A stretch of 64,000 nt of DNA from JBJMQS01 sp045802605 (GTDB lineage: Bacteria; Planctomycetota; Planctomycetia; Gemmatales; Gemmataceae), in NCBI GenBank assembly GCA_045802605.1, contig JBJMQS010000066.1, positions 186,001 through 250,000 of the forward strand. Reading direction: 5' to 3'. Below, piece after piece: positions 15,289 to 22,863 of this stretch (its first letter is position 1; each line of letters opens with the position of its first letter). A model generated the notes under the pieces. That model was not told where the DNA came from. It worked only from the letters and a program-made list of their open reading frames with translations, and made no database searches. The position numbers were made by a program, and so were the translations under genes.

Positions 15289-18261
15289 TCAAATCGCTGG
15301 ATTCATCAAACCGAATTTCTTCATGCGGCTTAATAGAGTGCTCCGGGCCAAACCAAGCTCCTGGGCGGCCGCCGTGCGGTTCCACCCCGCCCTTTCCAAG
15401 GCCTGAACCAGCTCTTCGCGCTCCCTGGCATGCCGAGCGGTACGAGCCGAGCGCACGGCAACGCTGCTGCGAGCACCGCCCGCTTCCTGCGATTGAGCGC
15501 GAACGTCAGAGCGCGGTTGGCGGATCTCCGCCGGCAGATCATCCAATGTCAACGAAGTGCCTTCCGTAATTACCACGGCACGTTCAATGGCATTCTCCAG
15601 TTCCCGAATATTGCCCGGCCAATGATAAAAGCGAAGTGCCAATAGAGCGTCGTCGTCGATCGTATCGACTTGCTTACGGCACCGTTCCGAATGAGCCCGC
15701 AAGAAATGCTGTGCGAGTTCTAGTACGTCCTCGGCGCGATCGCGCAGCGGAGGCATATTCAGCATGATGATGTTGAGTCGATAATAAAGGTCCGCACGGA
15801 ACCGCCCATCGCGAATCAGTTTTTCGAGGTCTTGATGAGTTGCGGTGACAAGGCGCACGTCAACGCGAATCGAGTCGTTGCTGCCGACGCGCTCGAAAGT
15901 CTTTTCTTGCAAAACCCGAAGAAGTTTAGTTTGCACTTCGGGTGAGATGTCGCCAATTTCGTCGAGAAAAATGGTCCCGCCGTTCGCCGTTTCAAAGCGC
16001 CCCGGTTTGTCGCGCAATGCGCCGGTAAATGCGCCTTTGACATGCCCGAACAATTCGCTTTCGAGAATGCCAGGGGCGAGAGCAGCGCAGTGCACTTTCA
16101 CGAAAGGTCCGCTGGCTCGCGGACTTAAATCATGCAGCGCTTTGGCTACTAGCTCCTTGCCGGTGCCGCTCTCGCCGCGGATCAGCGCCGCCGAGAAATT
16201 TGCAGCGACTTTAGGGACGATATCCAACACTTGTTGAAGTGCCGGGCTGGACCCTACCAAGGCGGAGAGCGCAAGCGACGGCGTGACGACATCTCCGGCC
16301 TGCGGCTCCTCGACACGTTCCGGGGCCGGGGCACGGCGAGATTGGCTGACGAGTTGTTGTTGCAGCGAAAGAATGCGCCGTTGTTGCTCCGAGATTTTTT
16401 CCACCTTGGACTGAAGCTCCCCGTTCAGGGCTTCGACACTGTTTCGAACTTCGGCCCCTGCCAACGCCAATGAAGCGATCGGTGCGAAGGTCGCAAGTAG
16501 CCGCACATCATCCTGGCCAGGCAAAATACCCGGCGGGCGGGCCAGCAATAAGATGCCGATGAGCCGGCTTTCATGTGTCAAACCCACAGCGACGTCGCCG
16601 GCGTTGGTGAACATTTCGAGCCGAGCCGGATGCAATGGCGGCAACACCGTCCTCTCAACGACACCGCGTTCCTTCAAAAGGACGACCAGTGGGCCCTCTT
16701 GCGCTAGACTCGCGGGTGACAGTTCGGCGCCAAGTGAACCGGCGAGCCGATATTGCTGGCTTGCTTCGTCCCAAATAAACACGGTTCCGCGTGTGAATCC
16801 ATGCAGATCTGCCGTCACTTTGAGCAAGCGATTGGCGAGGGTTGGCAAATCTACCAACTGGCCGACTGCGTCACCCAATCGTTCGAGAATCAGGTCCAGT
16901 TGTGTTTTGTCGCGGCGATAGCGCTTATCGAGGAAATGTCGCAAACGTGCCCGCGCCACATCCAGCCCGATTGATAGTACGAGCGCGCTTCCAGCGACCC
17001 ATGCCGCCTGATCGAGCGATGGGCCGTGAGCGCCGAATAGCAACATGCCCGTGAGCACGAGCGCGCAGTACACCACGGCGGCGAACGCACTAATGACCAC
17101 GTAGGCCATGCCCGAATTGAGAAGCTGATCGAACTGAAGCAATCGATATCGAGTAATTGCCACGGCGTATGTCAGCGCGAAGCACAATGAGGTTGCGAAC
17201 ATTGGCCAAACTGCGGCCCCCCCACCAAACTCCAGCGGGTGCCACACGGCCACGAAGAGCGCATATCCGATTGGGATCAGGGCGATCATCGACCCCGTGA
17301 GAATCAGTCGCAGTTGGTTTCGCTCTCCGGCATCGCGAGTGAACCAGTAACCGCGGGCCAGCGCTACGACGCTGCCGATGTACCAGAGTGCAGCCACGCC
17401 GACGTACGCAAATATTGTGTTGCGAAGCCACTCGAGCGCGAGGTTCACATTCTCCGCGGAAGCGTCGTGGCCAGCGAGCCATCGGACACCGATGTAGCCA
17501 AGGAGCATCGCTGCCGCGAAAGCCACCGGCAAGCTATAAACGATGGCCAATGTCCAAACTGGTCGCCGTGCAATTTGGCGGGAGCCCGAGAACTGTAAAA
17601 ATAGATGGAGATTCACCGCGGGCAAAAGTGCGCCACAAACAATGTAAACCGTGGTTAATATTGGCTCAGTTGTGATTCGGCTCCAGTGATAACCTCCCAT
17701 GTAAGCGCCAATGGCCACCAACGCCTGCAAGTAAAACAATCGCGCGGTCCGTTCATTGGGGCGCTTCCAGTACACCAAGACAGCGATCAAAAAGAGACCC
17801 GCCTCGCACACAAACCAGAGAATTGACGGCAGCAGCGCGTCGGGCGGAATGCGATCGACGCGCGACCAAATGCTGAATTCCCGGCCGTCGTCCACCAAAC
17901 CGACTTTGACCCATCGCAATCCGTTGGCATCGGTCAACCTGCCGGTGTCGGAGGACATCGCAAGACGCTGGGGGAACGGCACATCGTCTAACTCACCAAC
18001 CTCACGAGTCCAATGGGTCCAAGTATCGATGGGCCGGTTGGCGAGGCTGACAATCGATGCATTGACGAGCTTTGGAATGGTCTGACCATCAACCGCCTTA
18101 ACGAAGGTAGGGTTGACCCGATTCACCGTAAGGCGAAAGGAGCAGGTTAATCCGACTTCGGGAATCTGAGTGACGTAGATCAAAACCGCGCCGGCGTATA
18201 TGAGCATCGCCGCGGTCGTCGAGAAAATCAGACCGCGGTGACCGCGTGGAAGGAATCGCAT
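15289..18261 (-). CDS. Membrane-bound sigma-54 activator (sensor, GAF, AAA+, Fis HTH)
   Basis: A 990-residue activator with an unusual sensor. One hydrophobic helix lies near residues 13-31, an extracytoplasmic loop to about residue 140, then about seven or eight helices to residue 430, a GAF-like domain near 470-610, a coiled-coil link (KVEKISEQQRRILSLQQQL), and the sigma-54 AAA+ domain: Walker A GESGTGKE at 696, the sigma-54 contact loop GAFTGA at 743-748, and Walker B TIFLDEIGD at about 763. A Fis-type helix-turn-helix (WNRTAAAQELGLARSTL) closes the protein. The intact GAFTGA makes it a real sigma-54 activator. A palindrome and a -24/-12 promoter lie just upstream, next to the divergent hydrolase. 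Confidence 0.92.
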   Translation of the reverse strand: MRFLPRGHRGLIFSTTAAMLIYAGAVLIYVTQIPEVGLTCSFRLTVNRVNPTFVKAVDGQTIPKLVNASIVSLANRPIDTWTHWTREVGELDDVPFPQRLAMSSDTGRLTDANGLRWVKVGLVDDGREFSIWSRVDRIPPDALLPSILWFVCEAGLFLIAVLVYWKRPNERTARLFYLQALVAIGAYMGGYHWSRITTEPILTTVYIVCGALLPAVNLHLFLQFSGSRQIARRPVWTLAIVYSLPVAFAAAMLLGYIGVRWLAGHDASAENVNLALEWLRNTIFAYVGVAALWYIGSVVALARGYWFTRDAGERNQLRLILTGSMIALIPIGYALFVAVWHPLEFGGGAAVWPMFATSLCFALTYAVAITRYRLLQFDQLLNSGMAYVVISAFAAVVYCALVLTGMLLFGAHGPSLDQAAWVAGSALVLSIGLDVARARLRHFLDKRYRRDKTQLDLILERLGDAVGQLVDLPTLANRLLKVTADLHGFTRGTVFIWDEASQQYRLAGSLGAELSPASLAQEGPLVVLLKERGVVERTVLPPLHPARLEMFTNAGDVAVGLTHESRLIGILLLARPPGILPGQDDVRLLATFAPIASLALAGAEVRNSVEALNGELQSKVEKISEQQRRILSLQQQLVSQSRRAPAPERVEEPQAGDVVTPSLALSALVGSSPALQQVLDIVPKVAANFSAALIRGESGTGKELVAKALHDLSPRASGPFVKVHCAALAPGILESELFGHVKGAFTGALRDKPGRFETANGGTIFLDEIGDISPEVQTKLLRVLQEKTFERVGSNDSIRVDVRLVTATHQDLEKLIRDGRFRADLYYRLNIIMLNMPPLRDRAEDVLELAQHFLRAHSERCRKQVDTIDDDALLALRFYHWPGNIRELENAIERAVVITEGTSLTLDDLPAEIRQPRSDVRAQSQEAGGARSSVAVRSARTARHAREREELVQALERAGWNRTAAAQELGLARSTLLSRMKKFGLMNPAI

Positions 18262-18329
18262 GAATGCCGCCTCACCTGAACAAGCGTAGGTGGCGAAATT
18301 GTAAGAATTTCGACCCGTGTCGATAAGTC

Positions 18330-18350
18330 AGCGCTCGAAATTCGAGCGCT
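18330..18350. promoter_or_regulatory. Perfect 21-bp palindrome, candidate activator binding site
   Basis: AGCGCTCGAA and TTCGAGCGCT (10-bp perfect arms, one base between) lie 69-89 bases upstream of the activator start and about 140 bases upstream of the -24/-12 promoter of the hydrolase. The distance fits an upstream activator sequence for the Fis-domain protein at 15289. Binding is inferred. Confidence 0.45.
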
Positions 18351-18487
18351 CAAATCCGCTGCGCCGAAAAGTGTAGCGGAACTTGCGCCGGCAATCAGAA
18401 ATCCACAGTCGCTTTAACTGCCTGATAACACGGGGGTTGGGAATCAAATGAAAATCAGTCGTCCCACGAAAATAGAAATTAATTTAT

Positions 18488-18502
18488 TGGCACATGACTA
18501 GC
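18488..18502 (+). promoter_or_regulatory. Candidate sigma-54 (-24/-12) promoter
   Basis: TGGCAC at 18488-18493, five bases, then TAGC at 18499-18502. The GG-to-GC spacing is the exact 12 bases of the consensus TGGCAC-N5-TTGC. The -12 element has one mismatch (TAGC instead of TTGC). It would start transcription about 32 bases before the ATG of the hydrolase at 18546, beside a gene for a sigma-54 activator. It was found by eye. Confidence 0.45.
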
Positions 18503-18545
18503 GTATTGTCGAAACCCCATTCAGGAAGAATAGTGAGACCCGCTC

Positions 18546-19391
18546 ATGCAAGCGACTTCTCTTTGGCTCAGGACGAGCCCCTTTTTTTCATCCACAACGT
18601 CCAATCGCGGCGTTGCTGACCTCAAGTACTACAACGCGGAGTATTACGAGTGGGGGTCTGGGCAACCTTTGGTGCTCGTTCCTGGCTTGGCCGGCGGGGT
18701 TGACCTACTCGAGCCATTGGCACAAAAACTCGCCGAGCGTTTCCATGTCATCGCCTTCCAATCCCGTGGTGAAACCGATTCGTTTGCCCTTCGGCGACGT
18801 TTTTACCTTCGCGACCTGAGTGACGACGTCAACGAGTTCATTCAGTGGAAGGGCCTGGAACGGCCCTTCGTGGTTGGCGTTTCGTTTGGTGCCGTCGTGG
18901 CCGTCAAATTTGCGGCGAGCCATCCTGAAAGTCTGGCGGCGTTGGGCCTGCAAGGTGTGGGGCTGCGATTTGAATCCGGGCTGGTTCAGCGAATTGCCGA
19001 TCTCGTACTGTCTAGCTATCCCCTGCCAGGTGACTGCAGGTTTGTAAATCAGTTTTTCGGTTTGCTGTTTGGCCATCGCCCGGCACCGGAACAACTGGCC
19101 CATGTCGCTCGCACTTGCTGGCAAACCGACCAGGGCGTTATGTCACGACGGTTGCGCCTTCTGCGCCGACTGAATCTCGAGGACTATCTGGGTCGCGTCA
19201 CCGCCCCTGCGCTGCTTTTGGGTGGCGAGCGCGACATGCTGGTTTCGGCTGAGAATACGCAACAGCTCTTGGCTGGCCTTCCGAAGGGTCGTTTCGCAGC
19301 TCTGGAGCGAGCCGGGCACCTGGCTCCGGTTAGCCATACGAGCGAAATGGCAGAGGCATTCGGCCAATTTTTCAACGAGTTTTCAGCCTAG
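18546..19391 (+). CDS. Alpha/beta hydrolase
   Basis: A 281-residue alpha/beta hydrolase. The oxyanion-hole strand LVLVPGLAGG is at 42-51, the nucleophile elbow GVSFGA with Ser113 at 111-116, and the acid Asp230 (GGERDM) and catalytic His258 (RAGHLAPV) complete the triad. The first 20 residues are Ser/Thr-rich and not a clear signal peptide, so it is probably cytosolic. AGGAAG precedes the ATG. The substrate cannot be given; the fold covers esterases, lactonases and C-C hydrolases. It faces the sigma-54 activator gene and is the likely target of that regulator. Confidence 0.85.
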   Translation: MQATSLWLRTSPFFSSTTSNRGVADLKYYNAEYYEWGSGQPLVLVPGLAGGVDLLEPLAQKLAERFHVIAFQSRGETDSFALRRRFYLRDLSDDVNEFIQWKGLERPFVVGVSFGAVVAVKFAASHPESLAALGLQGVGLRFESGLVQRIADLVLSSYPLPGDCRFVNQFFGLLFGHRPAPEQLAHVARTCWQTDQGVMSRRLRLLRRLNLEDYLGRVTAPALLLGGERDMLVSAENTQQLLAGLPKGRFAALERAGHLAPVSHTSEMAEAFGQFFNEFSA

Positions 19392-19475
19392 AACCCTATC
19401 CGGCCTGTTCCAGTGCGGAATTGGCCCGCATAATGCCTGAGGTGGCGTTCTGACCGCCTTGGGAAACGCTTTTCA

Positions 19476-20645
19476 ATGCGCATTCTTTGGATACTCATCG
19501 TTTGCATCGGCTTGCTCACGTACGCCATCACCGCAAACGCGTGCCCGTTTTGCAACGGTAGTGGTGAAACGCTAAGCCAAGACGTCCGCAGCGCTAGCAT
19601 GATCCTTTTTGGCACACTCAAAAATGCTCGGCTCGACCCGAAGGAATATGCCCAAGGAGCGACGGACCTCGAGATCGAAGTCGTAATCAAGGCGGACCCG
19701 ATTCTCGGGGACCGCAAGGTTATCACGCTTCCCAAATACTGGCCGGCGACGGACCCGAAAAATCCAGGCAAGTTCCTGGTTTTCTGTGACGTGTACCAAG
19801 GCAAAATCGATCCTTACAAGGGATTTCCCTTCAAAGGCGACAGTCACATTGCGAGCTACTTAAAGGGCTCCTTGGGGATCAAGGACAAGGACCTAGCAAC
19901 TCGTCTCAAGTTCTTCTTCGATTATCTCGACGATCCTGATTCGAGTATTGCTCACGACGCCTACAACGAATTCAGCGCGGCCGACTACAAGGACTTTCGG
20001 CCGATCGCCGAGAAGCTGCCAGCCGATCGCATCATCAAATGGCTCAACGACCCCAATACACCTGCCTCGCGCTACGGGCTCTACGGCTCCATGCTCGGCC
20101 ATTGCGGCAAACCGGCTGATGCGCCAGTATTGCTCGCGATCATCGACGACCCGGCTCGCCGGACGATTACCGGACTCGATGGCGTCCTGGCTGGGTTGAC
20201 GCTTCTGACGCCAACCGAAGGTTGGCGCAAAACATCCGATGTCCTCGCTGATTCCAAGAAAGAACATCTGATTCGTTTTGCCGCCCTGAAAGCGGCGGAG
20301 TTTCTTTGGGAATTTCGGCCCGACGTGATACCTCGGGATCAGATTGGCGAGTCGGTTTGCCGAATGCTCGAGCAGCCGGACATCGCGGACCTCGCGATTG
20401 AAAAGCTCGGCAAATGGAATTACTGGAAGTGCGCGGATCGAGTCATCGCACTTTCCAAGAAGCCGGAATTCAACAATAACCTTGTCCATCGCGCCATCAT
20501 GCGATATGCCCTGCGTTGCCCGGCCAATTCATCGGCGGTTGTCACCGCATATCTCACAGAACAGCGAAAACAGCATCCGGAAACAGTCAAAGACATGGAA
20601 TCGTTCTTGGCGAGCGAATCAGGCATCAGCGCTCCGGGGAAATGA
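19476..20645 (+). CDS. Secreted CxxC protein, tandem paralogue 1
   Basis: A 389-residue exported protein with a signal peptide (residues 1-22, cleaved near ANA) and a Cys-Pro-Phe-Cys motif (Cys23, Cys26) right at the mature N-terminus. Later blocks include FLVFCDVYQGKIDPY, a region of alpha-helical repeats (residues 150-380, HEAT-like by eye), and RAIMRYALRCP near the end. The same features recur in order in the next gene, which is its paralogue. No known family was recognised. The cysteine pair at the mature N-terminus could bind metal or form a disulphide. It ends four bases overlapping the ATG region of the next gene. Confidence 0.7.
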   Translation: MRILWILIVCIGLLTYAITANACPFCNGSGETLSQDVRSASMILFGTLKNARLDPKEYAQGATDLEIEVVIKADPILGDRKVITLPKYWPATDPKNPGKFLVFCDVYQGKIDPYKGFPFKGDSHIASYLKGSLGIKDKDLATRLKFFFDYLDDPDSSIAHDAYNEFSAADYKDFRPIAEKLPADRIIKWLNDPNTPASRYGLYGSMLGHCGKPADAPVLLAIIDDPARRTITGLDGVLAGLTLLTPTEGWRKTSDVLADSKKEHLIRFAALKAAEFLWEFRPDVIPRDQIGESVCRMLEQPDIADLAIEKLGKWNYWKCADRVIALSKKPEFNNNLVHRAIMRYALRCPANSSAVVTAYLTEQRKQHPETVKDMESFLASESGISAPGK

Positions 20646-20647
20646 CG

Positions 20648-21832
20648 ATGAAACGATTTGCCATATTGGCGGCGATGGTCGCCCTCGCAACCTCGTCGGC
20701 CGATGCCTGCGAGATTTGCCGGGGCATGGTGGCGGATCGCTCGACTCTGCGGCAGACAGCTTTGCAGGCTCGTTATGTTTACGCCGGCACCCTATCGAAT
20801 CCGCGCATCAATCCGGGGGGCCTCGCCAATGCCAGTGCGACCGATTTCACGATCAATCAAATGATCAAGGGCAACGCCCCACCTCGCAAAGATCAAAAAC
20901 AGATTACCATTCCACGATACTTGCCCGTCGATCCAAAACAGCCAGCACAGTATCTTGTGTTTTGTGACGTGGATAACGATGGCCGCCTGGATGTTTATCA
21001 GGGCACGCCCTTGAAGTCCCCGGCCCTAATCGAGTACCTGAAAGAAGCCATCGAGATTGATGCCGGCAGCACGGACAAAGTCTTGGAGCATGCCGGCAAA
21101 TATCTCGATCATGTAGACCCTGATCTTGCATCGGAAGCTTTCTTGGAATTCGCCAAAGCGAATGACGCGGACGTCCTTCGTGCCTCAAAGCGACTAGCGC
21201 CAGACAAAGTTCGCAAGTTGCTCGACGATGCGAAGACGCCACAAGAGCGCATGGGCTTATTCGTGTCGATGCTGGGAGCGTGTGGCAGCGCGGAGGATGC
21301 CGCTCGATTCCAACAACTATTGGCACACCCCGGCGAGCGATTCCGGGCCGCACAGAGCGGTCTCTACGCCGGCTATATCATGCTCCAACCGGCAGAAGGT
21401 TGGAAAACGCTGCAAGCGACTCTCGCGGACCCCAAACGCCCGTATACCGAGCGGGTGGCGGCACTGACCGCACTACGGTTCTTTTACAACGCCGATCCTA
21501 AAGCTGTGCGGTCGCAGGCTGTGGCGGGTCTTCAGTCGCTCGTGACTCAAGACGACCTCGCTGACTATGCAATCGAGGACATGCGCAAATGGCAAATTTG
21601 GGAACTCTCTTCAGCGGTCGTCGCTCAATACGGCAAGAAAGGTTTTGACGCGCCGCTCATGCGGCGCGCAATCCTGCGTTACGCTCTGAGTTGCCCGGAC
21701 CCAAACGCTAAAACTCTTGTGACCTCAGTGCGTGCAACGAAGCCCGATCTCGTGGCAGACGTCGAGGAATCTCTCGAACGGGAACGCCTGCCAGCCAAGC
21801 CAGAAAAGCCATACAACACTAGCAATCGCTGA
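20648..21832 (+). CDS. Secreted CxxC protein, tandem paralogue 2
   Basis: A 394-residue exported protein, paralogous to the preceding gene. The signal peptide is MKRFAILAAMVALATSSADA, after which the mature chain begins Cys-Glu-Ile-Cys. Shared blocks: YVYAGTLSNPRI (versus ILFGTLKNARL), QYLVFCDVDNDG (versus FLVFCDVYQG), IEDMRKWQIWE (versus IEKLGKWNYW), and MRRAILRYALSCP (versus HRAIMRYALRCP). GGGGA lies seven bases before the ATG at 20648; an in-frame ATG two codons earlier overlaps the stop of gene 1. Both copies are intact, so the pair probably works together or on two similar ligands. Function unknown. Confidence 0.75.
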   Translation: MKRFAILAAMVALATSSADACEICRGMVADRSTLRQTALQARYVYAGTLSNPRINPGGLANASATDFTINQMIKGNAPPRKDQKQITIPRYLPVDPKQPAQYLVFCDVDNDGRLDVYQGTPLKSPALIEYLKEAIEIDAGSTDKVLEHAGKYLDHVDPDLASEAFLEFAKANDADVLRASKRLAPDKVRKLLDDAKTPQERMGLFVSMLGACGSAEDAARFQQLLAHPGERFRAAQSGLYAGYIMLQPAEGWKTLQATLADPKRPYTERVAALTALRFFYNADPKAVRSQAVAGLQSLVTQDDLADYAIEDMRKWQIWELSSAVVAQYGKKGFDAPLMRRAILRYALSCPDPNAKTLVTSVRATKPDLVADVEESLERERLPAKPEKPYNTSNR

Positions 21833-21904
21833 ACGGAATCGCGGAGATTCCCGGTTTGCATCGTGCGAATGATTGCGCGATTTCACATTCTTTAGGAGGC
21901 ATCC

Positions 21905-22477
21905 ATGAAGCTGGCCATCTGCCTGGTTTTCTTGCTGAGCATGGTTGGAGCGTCAACTGCACGCGCGGCCAATCCTCTGGTGGTCATGGAAACGTCCATG
22001 GGCAACATCAAGATTGAGCTCTTCGAAGATAAAGCACCGATCACCGTCAAGAATTTCCTCAGCTATGTGGATGACAAGTTCTACGACGGGACGATTTTCC
22101 ACCGCGTCATCCCAAACTTCATGATTCAAGGTGGCGGCATGGAGCCAGGCATGAAAGAAAAGAAGACCAAGGCGACGATCAAGAACGAATCATCGAATGG
22201 CCTCAAAAACGTGCGCGGCTCCGTGGCCATGGCGCGAACGCCTGACCCGGATAGTGCGTCCTCTCAGTTCTACATTAACGTGAAGGACAACCCTGGATTA
22301 GATCGTGGCAAGGCCGCCGACGGTTTTGGCTATTGTGTCTTCGGCAAAGTCACCGAAGGCATGGATGTCGTGGATAAGATCAAAGCCGTGCGAACCAAGG
22401 CAATCAGTCAAGACGTTCAAGACGTACCGGTCGAAGACGTCATCATCAAGTCCGTTCGCCGCGAAGAAAAGAAGTGA
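21905..22477 (+). CDS. ppiA: Exported cyclophilin-type peptidyl-prolyl isomerase
   Basis: Catalyses cis-trans isomerisation of prolyl bonds and helps folding of exported proteins. A signal peptide (MKLAICLVFLLSMVGASTARA, cleaved near ARA) is followed by a 165-residue cyclophilin domain: FHRVIPNFMIQGG near residue 74 contains the catalytic Arg and Phe, and the MARTPDPDSASSQFYINV block near 110 contains the conserved Gln and Phe. All are present. The gene converges with clpS, with a 12-bp stem hairpin between the stops. GGAGG precedes the ATG. ppiA is used for the exported type. Confidence 0.93.
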   Translation: MKLAICLVFLLSMVGASTARAANPLVVMETSMGNIKIELFEDKAPITVKNFLSYVDDKFYDGTIFHRVIPNFMIQGGGMEPGMKEKKTKATIKNESSNGLKNVRGSVAMARTPDPDSASSQFYINVKDNPGLDRGKAADGFGYCVFGKVTEGMDVVDKIKAVRTKAISQDVQDVPVEDVIIKSVRREEKK

Positions 22478-22484
22478 TATACTC

Positions 22485-22512
22485 GGGTGGGCCTGCAAAG
22501 GCAGGTCCACCC
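22485..22512. terminator. Hairpin between convergent ppiA and clpS
   Basis: A 12-bp stem, 22485-22496 (GGGTGGGCCTGC) with 22501-22512, with an AAAG loop and one G-T pair. It has no strong T tract on either side, so it may end transcription only weakly or in both directions. Confidence 0.5.
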
Positions 22513-22513
22513 C

Positions 22514-22837
22514 TTACTCTGCTGGCTCGATGACCGCGGTCATCGAGCCTTTGCAGCGCGGAATGAGCGGATCCGCTCCATAAGCGTGAATCTGGTCCTG
22601 TTTCAGCTCCGCATGTTCGCGTGAGGTTGTGCAAACAATCACGCGGCCTTTCGTATCCACTTCCTCCGCCATCTGGAAACCTTTTTCCACGGGATGGCCG
22701 AATAACTCTTTCAGCATCACAATCACGTATTGATAACTATGATCGTCGTCGTTGAGCAAAATGACGTGATAAGGCGGTTGCCGGCGAGTGACTGATTCAG
22801 TTTCCGTGTCCGTTTCTGGAAATGCCGTGCCGCTCAT
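22514..22837 (-). CDS. clpS: ATP-dependent Clp protease adaptor ClpS
   Basis: Delivers N-end rule substrates to ClpA/ClpC. The 107-residue protein has the core block YHVILLNDDDHSYQYVIVML, with the N-degron pocket Asp residues, and the helix containing the later AEEVDTKGRVIV. The first 25 residues are polar and disordered, as in other ClpS proteins. The frame is open upstream from a TTG, but the ATG at 22837 with GGAGG ten bases before it is preferred. It lies 26 bases from the FHA-GAF-phosphatase stop and probably shares that transcript. No clp protease gene is near. Confidence 0.92.
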   Translation of the reverse strand: MSGTAFPETDTETESVTRRQPPYHVILLNDDDHSYQYVIVMLKELFGHPVEKGFQMAEEVDTKGRVIVCTTSREHAELKQDQIHAYGADPLIPRCKGSMTAVIEPAE

Positions 22838-22863
22838 CGTGGGAAGTCCTCCCGTCAAGAGCG

